Below, one piece after another: positions 10,690 through 20,649 of a DNA stretch of 64,000 nt. Made by a program: the position numbers and the translations under genes. Each line of letters opens with the position of its first letter. Position 1 is the stretch's first letter. The notes below the pieces were generated by a model. The model saw only the letters and a list, made by a program, of their open reading frames with translations. It had not been told where the DNA came from and made no database searches. The DNA is from Cordylochernes scorpioides (lineage: Eukaryota; Arthropoda; Arachnida; Pseudoscorpiones; Chernetidae), in assembly GCA_030710605.1 (NCBI GenBank), contig CP092879.1:44645151-44709150 (forward strand), read 5' to 3'.

Positions 10690-11600
10690 ATTTGATATTG
10701 TATCGAAGAAATAATTTATTATTTAATTTAATATTATACAATGAAAATATTCCACAGATTATATAGATATATATTACTCTGTATTTGTAAAATCATCTTA
10801 AATATATTTCTTAGCTTATTTGTTCAAGATTCCTTAGCTGTAGATAGTTGGGGTTAATTTTTTAATAATTGTCGACTAGTCGCCGTGATGTCATCAATAA
10901 ATAATTTCAAACATTCAGATATACAAAGACTTGATTTCTACGCTACAATATTATATAATGTTAGCCTTGTTGATATTACTTGCTTATTCAAAGGCGTTTA
11001 GCAAATTGTGAAAGTGAAGACAACGATAATCTCCCTATTCACTATAGAAGAAGAATAACAAGTTGAGGAGAATAGCTTCTTATAAAATATCTTCTTCCCG
11101 ACTTGTTCTTCTTTTAAATTATGAAATTCTCTCAAACAGCGAATGTTGATTCGTACTTATTCGTGGATAGAGACTAAAAACCACTATTTATTAATGAAAA
11201 CTTTTTCCAACATTGACCCCATTCTTGATGTTGAATAATAAATGGCTTTGAAGAATGTGTTATTATCTCCATATATGGTATACCTTCATGAATAGTGTGA
11301 GGTGTTAAATTTGGGAATTCTGTGAAAGTCCTTCAAGATCGGATAACTCGAAAAACTGAGATGTTTTCAAGTATTTTATATAGAAATCATTTTTCATTAG
11401 ACAGCTTTATATAGATATTATTATGATTTCCAAGAAATTCGAGGTTACTACTGCCTGTTCTAGCGTGTGTTCGAGATTCTTCATTTCATATATAACTTTT
11501 CTTCCTAGAAAAGGTTTAAATAGAATTGCGAACCTAGAGTGAAATTAAGATAAAGGCATCTCCTGATCATGTAACTATCTAAAGATGATTTTTCTTAATC
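10690..11600. other. duplicated AT-rich sequence without genes
   Basis: Collinear with 22395-23290 of the paralogous block. No open frame of note and no structural RNA seen. Confidence 0.5.
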
Positions 11601-11615
11601 CATCAACTTTATACT

Positions 11616-11807
11616 ATCGTAAATAGTATCAGCCTTAGAAAGGTTGATGTAAATATTCATCTTCTGCTGATTTTTAGAAGAGGATTATACTGTACATGGA
11701 AATCCTACAAGACGCATACGCGTAGCATGATAAGAAAGATGTCTTTGGTTGCTTGAATAAGGCGACATCAATACTAAGTAAAGAATCAACAATTAAATGC
11801 CAAAAAA
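11616..11807 (-). mobile_element. 192-bp retroposed fragment with A-run tail
   Basis: Flanked by an 11-bp direct repeat, AACTTTATACT (11605-11615 and 11808-11818). The paralogous block at about 23290-23310 has a single copy and no insert. The insert is an inverted copy of the 230-bp repeat at 6995-7165 and ends in CCAAAAAAAA before the right duplication. An 11-bp target duplication plus an A-run suggests LINE-mediated retroposition. Confidence 0.65.
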
Positions 11808-12039
11808 AACTTTATACTAGTACAATTTCACTTCTGTACTATTTTTCATCCAGAGTAAAATGTTTGTTGGATTTTACGTGTTGTGTGAGCAATATATGTT
11901 TTGTGTTGTTTTTTTCAGTTGTATATGTTATATTAATGTATGCTGTTTGGTGTGTTTTGTGTATTATGCTTGTATTGTGCGGTTTTTAGTTTTGGTTTTG
12001 TGTGCGCTGATTGTGTGTTTTGAGTATGAAGTGTCTTTA

Positions 12040-12205
12040 TTAGGCTTAGGATAACCCTATACTCACGAGGACCATTCTCCCGAAACCATGTTCTTCAGGT
12101 TAACCTTCTAGGCTTACCAGGGTTCAAATTGTGGCTTTGTCAACGACCAGAATCCGCTAGTTTCTTGAAACGGTCAATAAATGGCATTCAATTTTAGTGT
12201 TCATT
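12040..12205 (+). mobile_element. decayed hammerhead-bearing retroelement terminus
   Basis: CTCACGAGG, a spacer, then CCCGAAACCATGTTC (12062-12093) aligns with the intact minus-strand hammerhead at 37952-38006, but with core G5 changed to C and stems II and III broken. Downstream GTGGCTTTGTCAACGACC and ACGGTCAATAAATGG match the sequence that follows the intact ribozyme, so the whole module is homologous. The copy at 23590-23745 carries the same lesions. Confidence 0.6.
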
Positions 12206-12654
12206 GGTCGGGATTGGTGGCCGTTATTTTTATAGATTGAAAACCTTTTTACATTTATTTTTATATATTGTGTTTAAAATGTTAATTACTCTGAAGACAT
12301 ATTCAATTTTCAAAATTTTAAGAGATGAGTTAATAATAATAAATAAATTACTTACTTTTCTTACATTTAAATTCATTAGACATCTTCCTCTATTTGATAA
12401 ATATTTATTATTATTGTGACAATTATTTAATTAATATTATCAAATATATATGTACATTATGAGAATTTTTTGATCAAAAAGAAATTTAAATAGAATTACA
12501 TTCACGTTTATATAAGAGATAGAGAGAGATTTGTGAAACTAGTTACATTTAAAGTTTTCATATTTCTTTTTGTCTTTTATAGCGTCACATATTTCTCTTC
12601 AAAAACTTATGTTTTGGGAGAAGAAATGGACAGAGTTGTCTTGTTTCTTTCCAT

Positions 12655-13883
12655 TTTATTTATTTAACAGTTGGGAGAGACACGCCATATCCACAATTTG
12701 GATAATTGCGTGTATATTTTAAATTATATACAATTAATACAATTGAACATTGGGAATCATGAAAATTAAAAGTTCGATGTCAAATTTTGCATATAGTAAT
12801 TATAAATAGTAGCTTGAAATATGTACAGTCAATACTTTCGCCTCAAAATATACATCCTGCAGAATCTATTAAACTTTATGTATTGGTCTTTATTGCGCAA
12901 GCAGCTTGTTTTGTATTAGTCAGGTAAAGTTGGTTTTCTTCCCTTAGATCAGAAGTTAATGGACAGTCTATCAGAAGATGTTCAGGGGTTTGTTGTTCGT
13001 TTCCACAAGTGCATGCAGGTGAATCAATTTTGCCAATTCTAAACAAATATGTGTTAAAGTCACCATGTCCAGTAGAAAATTGAACGTTATAAAAGTTGGG
13101 TTGAACATAGTTAGGAATTCTTGAAGTATCAAAGAATCCTTTGAAATTATCATTGGCACCCCCATAGTATTCCTCAAATTTCTGGTTTATAAAATTAGAT
13201 ATAATTTTTCTTTTAGTTGGATCTGATTTTTTGTATCCAATATTTATTTTTAGTATATTTGTTTCAATAAAGTCCGTGAGCTTTGGTGTTCTAGCAACAA
13301 AATGAGTACAGTTTGAAGATGTTGAATTATAAACCTGTGTACTGTGCTTCAAAATTTTGTACTGCAGAGAGTTTAATTTATCTTTGACTTTTTTGGGCAT
13401 AAAGTTGTACCAAATCGTGGAACCATAAGTTAGTGAACTTCGAAACAGTGTCTTATAGAGTTCTATTCTTCTTTTACTGTCCAGTCCCCATGCTTTCCCG
13501 GTTAATCCAATCAGGTATCCACTAGCTTTATTTGTCTTAGTAATAATCTCATCAATATGGGGCACAAAATCCAATTTATTTTTATTTCTATGATTTTTAA
13601 AAGTTATTCCCATAATCTTCAGTTTTTCTACCCGATTGGCAGTGATAGTGTTCGGAATTTTTGCAGCTATTTTGCCATTAAACAAGTATAAGATTTTCGT
13701 TTTCTCTTCAGATACGGTCAACTTATTGTTCCCACACCAGTCTAATATTCTCCCCATGACCTTTCCTGTTGTATTCCGAAGTTCTGTCAAGTTGTTTCCC
13801 CAACATATCACAGTTATATCATCCGCATAAGCAATTATTTCACTGTTTGATTCTGAATAGTTATTCAATAGTTGTCTTGTTTG
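12655..13883 (-). mobile_element. 5'-truncated LINE related to 7264-10675
   Basis: A 1229-bp insertion flanked by the 10-bp target duplication TTCTTTCCAT (12645-12654 and 13884-13893). Minus strand. It keeps the RT from just before motif C to the stop, plus a 3' UTR of about 220 bp. The 3' end is AT-rich without a long poly(A). Confidence 0.85.
12876..13883 (-). pseudogene. LINE reverse transcriptase C-terminal half
   Basis: An uninterrupted frame of about 335 codons inside the 12655-13883 LINE. It starts a few residues before motif C, IIAYADDITVICWGNN. It continues with KLTVSEEKTKILYL, IMGITFKNHR, LFRSSLTYGSTIWYN and the C-terminal CTCGNEQQTPEHLLIDCP, and stops at 12876. Layout is the same as the 7521-8759 frame but the sequence is clearly diverged, so it is a sister family. 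The ATG at 13901 lies in flanking DNA, so no genuine start exists. Lack of stops over this length suggests a fairly recent insertion. Confidence 0.85.
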
Positions 13884-14169
13884 TTCTTTCCATGCTTCCA
13901 TGCGCGTGAGTGCTTTGTAATTAATTTAAGATAGTGTCGCTAACCCTACAAAGGAGTTGTCGCATAAATATCTGACCCATACTACAAAAATATATAAGCA
14001 TACAAAATTTTAAAATACATTATTTATTTTTAAAGTATAGTTTTTCCTCTCTTTTTTCAGCCTATACATTCGTTCATAGACCTTATAATGCTTCTATATT
14101 TTTTTACGAGGTGTCGCCATAAATATGTCTCTAAGAACTTTTATATCATGATGCATTAGCGCGCCATCT

Positions 14170-14500
14170 GTTATGAAAATTTGAAACTATTATAGACGCG
14201 TATGATTCTTTTTGAAATTAAACAATTTCTACTGCCCTTACTGCAATGGAAAAATTATAGGGAGGTCCTGGCTCATCTGTGGTGAACCCTCCCAGCAGTT
14301 TCGTCAGTTCAATCTACTAATAAATTAATTTCTACTGCCCTTACTGCAATGGAAATTAGATTAAACGGGCGAAACCGCTGTGAGGGTTCGCCATGGATGA
14401 GCCAGGCCCTCCCTATAATTTTTTCCATTTCAGTAAGGGCAGTAGAAATTGTTTAATTTCAAAAAGAATTATACGCGTCTATAATAGCTTCGACTTTTCT
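14170..14500. mobile_element. foldback element with long inverted arms
   Basis: Arms of about 130-160 bp. TTGAAACTATTATAGACGCG at 14181 is mirrored by CGCGTCTATAATAGCTTCGA to 14493, and CTACTGCCCTTACTGCAATG is mirrored inside. The middle includes a TGGCTCATC...GATGAGCCA pair. A second copy is at 26085-26392 and a half copy at 30241-30320. Non-autonomous, no coding capacity. Confidence 0.75.
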
Positions 14501-14654
14501 AAGAATTTCCAAAGGGGAATCAATTATTTCCTTATTATATCTTCTACTTTATTTACTATATAAATAATTTTCAGGATCTAGCCTAATATCTACTAGAAGC
14601 TGGTAAATTATAGGGATGGTGGATGATTGTACGTCCTTGATAGAGGTGGGGGGT

Positions 14655-14735
14655 CGGTAGAAGGATGGTCTAAACCGTTGGTTTTTGACCGCTACGACCC
14701 GTGTTCAATTCCCGCAATGAGTACTTTTTTTCTGA
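14655..14735 (+). repeat. tRNA-like (possible SINE head)
   Basis: A candidate A box (AGGATGGTCTAAACCG), 31 bp of spacer and a candidate B box (GTGTTCAATTCCC) are followed by a T-run at about 14726. No convincing cloverleaf or anticodon stem can be drawn, so it is at best a decayed tRNA-derived sequence. A sister copy is at about 26530-26615. Confidence 0.35.
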
Positions 14736-14809
14736 TTAAAAAAGAAATGCTCCAATGACCCCCCGATTCTTGCAAAAGTGCAATTCCACCAGCGAGTGCA
14801 AGTAACTAA

Positions 14810-14950
14810 ACGGTGCTCTGGCACATTTGTAAGTGCAAAGTCGAACTGCTTTTCACATGTGTAGACATGTGGTGCACTTATAGTAAAAGCAGTCGCCTAT
14901 CTCTACCCACCATGATTATCATGGCCTGTACCACGTGTACTAGGGATAAG
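14810..14950. repeat. dispersed repeat with ACATGTGTAGACATGT palindrome
   Basis: GTGCAAAGTCGAACTGCTTTTCACATGTG... is shared by 14830, 26715 and a diverged copy at 48370-48440 (AAGCTTCGAACTGCTTTCAACATGTGTAGACATG). Function unknown. Part of the X1/X2 repeat content. Confidence 0.5.
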
Positions 14951-15165
14951 CAAAAAAAAAAACTTGATAAAGGCTCTACTGGATTTTTTTTTTTTTTTTA
15001 TATTTCAAATTTATTTTATTTCAATAAAATACTCTGGTACATACATAGAATTTATCTAAACCATTATTGATATTAGTTTAAAATAGCATTTATAATTAGT
15101 TTGTACTTTTGACTATAGATGGCGCGACCAGTTTTATCCAAATGAAGGAAATAATAGCGTAAATA

Positions 15166-15342
15166 CAGTTAAACCTGTCTATAGTGCCCCCTCTTGAGAC
15201 TCACCAAAATAGGGTGCTATAGAGAGATGGTGCAATAGACAGGTCACTTTTAATGTAAAATGTTTACATTTTAATTTTTAAAATCGGGCGCTATAGAAAG
15301 GAAGGCGTTATTTAGAGGGGGCGCTATAGACAGGTTTAACTG
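15166..15342. mobile_element. pogo/Tigger-like MITE
   Basis: 177 bp with inverted ends CAGTTAAACCTGTCTATAG / CTATAGACAGGTTTAACTG (about 30 bp including CGCCCCCTCT) and a TA on each side (15164-15165, 15343-15344). CAGT... ends with TA duplications fit pogo-like elements of the Tc1/mariner superfamily. No coding. Other copies: 27045-27203 (left end lost) and 30644-30820. Confidence 0.8.
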
Positions 15343-15984
15343 TATTTACTAGCAAAATATTGCACTCAAATTATAATAGCTGATATTGTTTGTTTTCCAA
15401 AGTAAAATTTCTATAGTAAGTAAGCTGAAGAATTTAGTGTCTTCTTCGTTTAATGATTTTTTTAAACTTTGCTTTCAATTGAAAAATTCGAGACTGACGA
15501 TGGTGATGATTTGTTTAACATTTCAATTGTTTATTCCAAGTTGAATTTGTGTGTTTGTGTGATGTATTTGTTTGAGTTTTATGAGACATAAAAGAAAAGA
15601 AACTCATTGCGAAAGGTTGTATTTTTATACAAAGTACTTTGTGCTAGTGTTGGTTATATAAACAGTGAGTTATATACGTACTCTCGACGTCTCTTTGGGG
15701 GCATTATATACAATGATATAAATCAAACTTTAAAATACAAGAAGTGTAACAATGCTACCAAAAATATACAATAGCGCTTTGAATTTAAATGAAATATTAA
15801 TAAACCGTGCTGGAGACGCCGGTTATTTATTTATTTTTTTTTTTTTTGCTTATTCAGCTAGAAGATTTACATATTTGTAAATATAATTCTGTATATAAGG
15901 ATGTGTAAGTTGAATAAAGGTGTGTCAATTATAAATCGGGTGTTGGTGAATTATCAGTGTCATCAGGGTTTCTGGTGTTGTGGG

Positions 15985-16150
15985 CACTTTTAAAGAAGCA
16001 TATAGGCTTCAATTCGGTTGGAGACCAGAAGAAGTCTGGTAAAAAAATACAGTCAAGCTCTGTCATAACTATTTAGATAAGGCCAGACTTATCCAGGATG
16101 CGGCAAGATTTCCGAGATTAGTAAGTGAGGGCAGTGATCGTATCCGAAAC
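15985..16150 (+). repeat. coding-like repeat block, copy 1 (broken)
   Basis: A block present three times (also 27790-27990 and 31425-31615). In the other copies it reads openly as FKEANRLQFGWRPEEVWQE... and FKEAYRLQFGWRPEEVWQE.... Here the frame hits a TAA straight after EEVW (16039-16041) and shifts again near 16130. The protein is not recognised. Amino-acid differences between copies are many, so no clear sign of constraint. Confidence 0.5.
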
Positions 16151-16195
16151 ACGTACTTTGTTTTGTGTTTCTATGTATGTGGAATGTCTTGTGTG

Positions 16196-16875
16196 TTGCT
16201 ATGTCCGGCGTTGGTTGTGAGTAATATGTTATGTGTAGTGATGTGTGAATCAGGTATTCGGGGTGTTGGTTAATTCAATGTGTTGTTGTGTATCGTGATA
16301 TACACTGATGCCCAAAAGTTAAGTTACACCTGGTGTTTGCTCCATAAGTTCAAAATTAAGGCAATTAAAGCACAAAAGAGCAGTCAAGTATGTGTTGTGT
16401 ATATGCTATGTGGCGTGATGTATGAATCAGGTATGCAGTGTGGGTTGTTTAGTGTGCTATTGTGTATCGTGATATACACCGATGGCCAAAAGTTAAGTTA
16501 CACCTGGATTTTGCTCCATAAGTTCAAAATTAAGGCAATTAAAGCACAAAAGAGCAGTCAAGTATGTGTTGTGTATATGCTATGTGGCGTGATGTGTGAA
16601 TCAGGTATGCAGTGTGGGTTGTTTAGTGTGTTATTGTGTATCGTGATATACACCGATGGCCAAAAGTTTAGCTATACCTGGATTTTGATTCATAAGTTTA
16701 AAAATAAGGCACTTAAAAGCACAAAACAGCAGTCAGGTATGTGGTGTGTATATGTTATGTGGCGTGATGTGTGAATCAGGTATGCAGTGTGGGTTATTTA
16801 TTGTGTTGTTGCGTATCGTGATATACACTGATAGTCAAAAGTTAAGTTGCACCTGGATTTTGATTCATAAGCTTA
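16196..16875 (+). repeat. 174-bp satellite, about four units
   Basis: The anchor TATCGTGATATACAC occurs at 16291, 16465, 16639 and 16814, spacing 174, 174 and 175 bp. Because 174 is 58 codons, a 164-codon frame (16280-16774) stays open through three units. This is a consequence of unit length, not evidence of a protein. Each unit includes ACACTGATGGCCAAAAGTTA, reminiscent of a Tc1-like terminal repeat. Further arrays: 28020-28540, 31690-31790 (cut by a gap) and 55437-55620. Confidence 0.8.
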
Positions 16876-17249
16876 AAATGAATACAAAGGATTTATTATA
16901 GCTCCAAAATATTAAACATCCTAAAAGAGGAAATAATATAAATCAATTTATATACAAAGGATAAACATGGTGATCAAAATTAAACAAACGAATGCTATGA
17001 AAGCATTTATATAAATACTAGTAGAAAAGCCCGTCCAAGGACGGGATCGGCTAGAGCAGGTGGATTCCTAATTTTATTTCTCACATTCCTTTTTGATACT
17101 TAATAATATGTAATCGGAAGCGTTCGAGGTAAAATAACGTTCATGGTCCGTCAGGGATCGATCCCCTTCCGAGCGTTGCAACATTTTACCTTTCGGGTCA
17201 TTTTATTGATATTTTTTTAATTAACATTTTCACCTTAGAAGAGGTGAAC

Positions 17250-17885
17250 TTACAATGAATAAATTTCTTTGTAAACAACATTTTTGGTGAAGCAAGCTGA
17301 ACTATTTTCAAGAAGCCTTCCTTGCTTGCTTCCGTGGATTATTTTTATTTTAACACACTTAGAGCTTTTCACCCTAGAAAAAGCAACATATAACTGACCA
17401 TGGCTAAAAACTGGTTCAGGTAAATAGATGCCAACCATTTCAAGGGTTTGGCCTTGTGATTTATTTATTGTCATAGCGAAGGCTAATTTTACAGGGAACT
17501 GTCCCCTTCTGAGAATGAAAGGAATCTCAGAATGTATTGGGGCCAAGTAAACTCTCGGAATAAATACAGATTGATCTACTGCAGTGCCAGTCCGAACTTT
17601 TGCAATAATTAAATTAGGTAACAATTTAGTTACTACTAATCTCGTCCCGTTACAAAGACCTCGCTTTGTGTTTAAGTTTCGAAGAAGCATTATGATTGCT
17701 CCAACTTATAGCTTCAGCTTATGAAGTGGCATTCCCGAAGGGTTAAGGCTGTTGAGAAATACCGGTGGATAGCTCTCATTATCTTCAGGTGTCCCATCAT
17801 CTATTGAGTCTGAGCTGAAATATGTTATGGAGTCACCTTCAAGGATATCTAAAACTCGGAAGTTGATGCTTTCCAGTCATTAAAC
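17250..17885 (-). pseudogene. Helitron RepHel helicase C-terminal fragment
   Basis: From about 17885 the minus strand reads ILEGDSITYFSSDSIDDGTP, ESYPPVFLNSLNPSGMPLHK, a TAA stop at 17706-17708, then [40 protein letters not shown] and [15 protein letters not shown], ending at 17250. These are the late motifs of Pif1-type helicases (SQGQT and YVAFSRV). Walker A and B motifs are absent. The in-frame stop plus the deletion make it non-functional. Confidence 0.85.
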
Positions 17886-17913
17886 TTTCAAGTAGTTCAG
17901 AGGTTTGAATCGG

Positions 17914-18297
17914 TTAAAGTTCGACTTTTCCTTTGGAACAGCATTTATGAAAAGTTTTACTGTATGTCGTTTGTTCCAATTCGAAATACTTTGCTCTACA
18001 TTTTGGGCAAACTTGATCAAGTTGGCCACAAAGGTGCAGGGGAATTTGATCTTCCTCGAAACATGTCCCTGTTGGCAAAGGTAGATTATCTCCCTGTCGA
18101 ATTCTTTGCATCCTCAGCCTACTGTTTTCCCTTTGAAGGGCTCTTTGATTTTCGCTCATATTCATTCGGTATTGCCGTTGTTGTTCATTATGCCGTTCTC
18201 TTACGGGTGAATTTAAACGTCTTTGTCGCTGCTGTTCAATACGACGTTGCTTTGCTTCGATGGCCTCAACAATAGAAAGGGCTCTTTTAGGAGACAT
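17914..18297 (-). pseudogene. Helitron RepHel N-terminal fragment
   Basis: A 127-codon frame beginning MSPKRALSIVEAIEAKQRR with a strongly basic, Gln/Arg-rich repeat region. It ends in a Cys/His cluster, CPKCRAKYFELEQ...FHKCCSKGKVEL, typical of the N-terminal zinc-binding part of animal Helitron Rep-helicases. The frame stops where the internal deletion joins it to the helicase tail. The HUH nuclease domain is missing. Confidence 0.8.
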
Positions 18298-18556
18298 TGT
18301 TTATAAAAATAAAATAATCAAGCTAAATTAAAAAAATTAAATTATTTTAAAAATATTATTCCTCAAATATTCACCGAATAAATTGCCGAAAGCAAAACAT
18401 GACTAATAAGGTCAGAATAGAATAAAATAAAGGATGAAAACAAAAACCAAACAGACCTACAGCCGGCCACGTCACTTAACTACGTAACTTGAACACGTGA
18501 CACAGAATGGACCAATCCTATTCGGCTTCAACGAACAAACGCTTTATTATATGTGA

Positions 18557-18995
18557 TATTATTAAGGAAGGAAAACAAGATAAAAGGTTAGAGGAAATAA
18601 TTTTTAGGAATTATCACTTAATTAGATTTCGTAAGTGTTGAGATCAATTTATGTTTCGAAAGAAATGTGAGGATTTCACACCCCTACCTACAATACTTGT
18701 TAGAACCTGGTGGATTTAAAAAAAGTGTTTTCATCTATATTAGATTGTATATTACAAAGAGTAAACGATATTCTCACACAATAGGTGTGAGATTTTCTTT
18801 TATCACACACACAAAGCCTTTATTAAAACACCAGTCTTATTCAGATTCCCCTCTCTCACTGTCAGCTTGCAACGATATCCTCACGATGATCAATCGCCAT
18901 CATGCAAACTTCGATTTCATAAGATCCTATGATGGGATATATGAAATCGGTCGAATTGGCCAAAAGTGTGCTTAAGCTGATGAAGTAACAAGAGT
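18557..18995. repeat. X-block repeat with LINE-tail sequence, cut by gap
   Basis: Matches 29755-30185 and 55765-56200. Includes CACACACACAAAGCCTTTATTAA at 18803, the TG-tailed LINE 3' end in minus orientation. The sequence stops at the N gap with ...AACAAGAGT. Confidence 0.7.
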
Positions 18996-19095
18996 NNNNN
19001 NNNNNNNNNNNNNNNNNNNNNNNNNNNNNNNNNNNNNNNNNNNNNNNNNNNNNNNNNNNNNNNNNNNNNNNNNNNNNNNNNNNNNNNNNNNNNNN
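18996..19095. other. assembly gap 1 (100 N)
   Basis: Exactly 100 N, the usual placeholder for an unknown-size scaffold join. The left edge joins perfectly to the right edge of gap 2 when compared with 56191-56210. Confidence 0.95.
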
Positions 19096-19437
19096 ACTGT
19101 GATGAAAGAATATCACAGTAAGGACAGTAGATGTATTTTTCATGTTTAAAAGAAATATTTGTGCCATAATGCTTCCATTTCATATAAAATATGATATATT
19201 TGTTGTGGATATAACATGGAAATTATTGAAGTCCCTAAATTCAACTGAACATGAATGTTGAAAGATTGTCCTGCCTCAAGTGAATCAGTTTCAAGGCTTG
19301 TGTACCTTATCAAAAATGTTCCTTCAAGATTATCAATCCTTAGTTTTTGACTAGTGATAAGATGCTGTCTTCATTTTTCTCTTTAGTTGGTCCATCTTGT
19401 TTCAGATATTTTGGATTTTTCAAATTATTTTTTATTT

Positions 19438-19641
19438 CCACTCATGGACAAAACGTGGAAAGTCTTTGATGTCGCCTGCGTCTATTTTTTAAAGGAGACA
19501 GATACAATTTTGTTCACACTTAGTTATCTCGTGTGTCTTCAATAAAGGTCACTGTATATCAAACACCTTTCAGATTTATTGTCTGAATCCTGGTATACAT
19601 GTTAAAAGATACAACCTCCTCAAGATTTGTGAAGGAGTGTC
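19438..19641 (+). mobile_element. Tc1/mariner-type MITE
   Basis: Left end CACTCATGGACAAAACGTGG and right end ACCTCCTCAAGATTTGTGAA...GAGTGT. The body is the same as the family described at 3041. The right terminal repeat is partly mutated. Confidence 0.6.
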
Positions 19642-20526
19642 TATTGTGGAATATTTAATAGAGGCTATTTAACATTCCAACCCTAGCATGGATATGTAAA
19701 ATGGCACCTAGGTAATTGTGCATTGATTCGCAGTATCTATAATGTCCTTCATTTATCTTCAGCTCCGTTGAAGAGCTTTTTGTTGGAAAGCTTGTTTTAT
19801 GGCTGTAAAAATAAACATGTCAACGGATGTTCTTTATCAGAACCTATTTTAGAGATTCAACGTTTTTCTATAATATTTAAAAGGTCAAGATTATCAAGAG
19901 AGGTTAGATTGGCAAAAAGGCTTAAGGACTATCTTTGCATTAGATATTAGCAGCAGTGATGTTGTCCATGTGATGTAAGTTTACAAGTGAAAATATCTGT
20001 TACATAGCTTCCTTTCTCTTTCGAATGTGGCGCAAATTAAGTTCATATAGATACGAAGATACGAATATTAGAGTGGATAGACCTTCCCTGAGAGTGTGAA
20101 TAATAACTTTTCAAAACTTTTTTTTTCTGTGAATGAAATCCTACGACATTTCAATATTTCATATAAAATTATATTTTTCATTTTTAATGCTTCGTGGTAA
20201 TATATACGCAATTTTTTCGACCTAATTAAAATATCCATTTTTGGTTGAATCCTTCAAAGATAAGGTGAATTTTATCTTTAGACTTATTTAATATCACATA
20301 TCAGGTATTACAAATTTTGATTCTAATATTGGATCAATATTAAAATAGTTCTTATTTAAACAGGATATTATAAATTAAGAATGTTTCTGCTAAAGAAAAA
20401 AAAATCAAATAATATGGAACTTTTAATATATCACACACATAAAATTAATATTATTGAAAATGTGAACATTTGAAAGATGTACCTAAAATGGTATATTTAT
20501 TCGAAATGAATGTAAGATGAAATAGA

Positions 20527-20567
20527 GAACGCTTCACGATTTTGCGTGTCATCCTTGCGCAGGGGCC

Positions 20568-20607
<40 letters not shown>

Positions 20608-20616
20608 ACCGCCAAG
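20527..20616 (-). pseudogene. U6: U6 snRNA retropseudogene
   Basis: The minus strand reads GTACATATACTAAAATTGGA, then ACGATACAGAGAAGATTAGC, then ATGGCCCCTGCGCAAGGATG and ACACGCAAAATCGTGAAGCG, ending GTTC. This is U6 from about nucleotide 12 to the 3' stem; only the first ~11 nt and the terminal U-run are missing. It includes the ACAGAG box that contacts the 5' splice site and the AGC triad. It is bracketed by a 15-bp direct repeat, AAGATGAAATAGAGA (about 20515-20529 and 20614-20628), and is absent from the paralogous site at 5812. It is therefore a retroposed copy lacking its own promoter, not a working gene. Confidence 0.9.
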
Positions 20617-20649
20617 ATGAAATAGAGAGAGAAAGAGAGAAACATACTT

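Larger units (their letters stand above)
3774..12640 (+). repeat. duplicated block X1 (paired with 19096-24190)
   Basis: Apart from insertions, this interval runs collinear and in the same orientation with 19096-24190. Anchor points: 3961/19210, 5761/20460, 6360/21370, 7181/22310, 10690/22395, 12060/23612. Differences in length come from three LINE copies and a 192-bp insert here, and from a U6 pseudogene and solo LTR in the other copy. The pair may be a segmental duplication or two haplotypes placed in series. Confidence 0.85.
17018..18556 (-). mobile_element. Helitron, internally deleted, exact ends defined
   Basis: Minus strand: 5' end TCACATATAATAAAGCG at 18556, 3' end CTAG at 17018-17021 preceded by an 8-nt spacer and a 16-nt hairpin CCCGTCC-TT-GGACGGG (17030-17045). 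The flanks are A (17017) and T (18557) in plus-strand view, that is, insertion between A and T without target duplication, as Helitrons do. The empty site is intact in the sister sequence at about 55750-55765 (ATTTATATAAATATATTATT) and at 29745. It carries the N-terminus and C-terminus of a RepHel protein with the middle deleted, so it is non-autonomous. Confidence 0.93.

Noticed and set aside
16280-16774. 164-codon open frame
   Set aside because: It is three units of a 174-bp satellite. The frame persists only because 174 is divisible by 3, and the other arrays break it.
18862-19183. ORFs running across N gaps (also 31733-32014 and 43271-43556)
   Set aside because: The frame is formed by unknown bases and cannot be supported.
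19723-19950. 75-codon ORF
   Set aside because: No domain, no counterpart conserved in the paralogous block, composition typical of AT-rich noncoding sequence.
20527-20616. Functional U6 gene
   Set aside because: 5' end missing, no terminator T-run, target-site duplication present. It is a retropseudogene.
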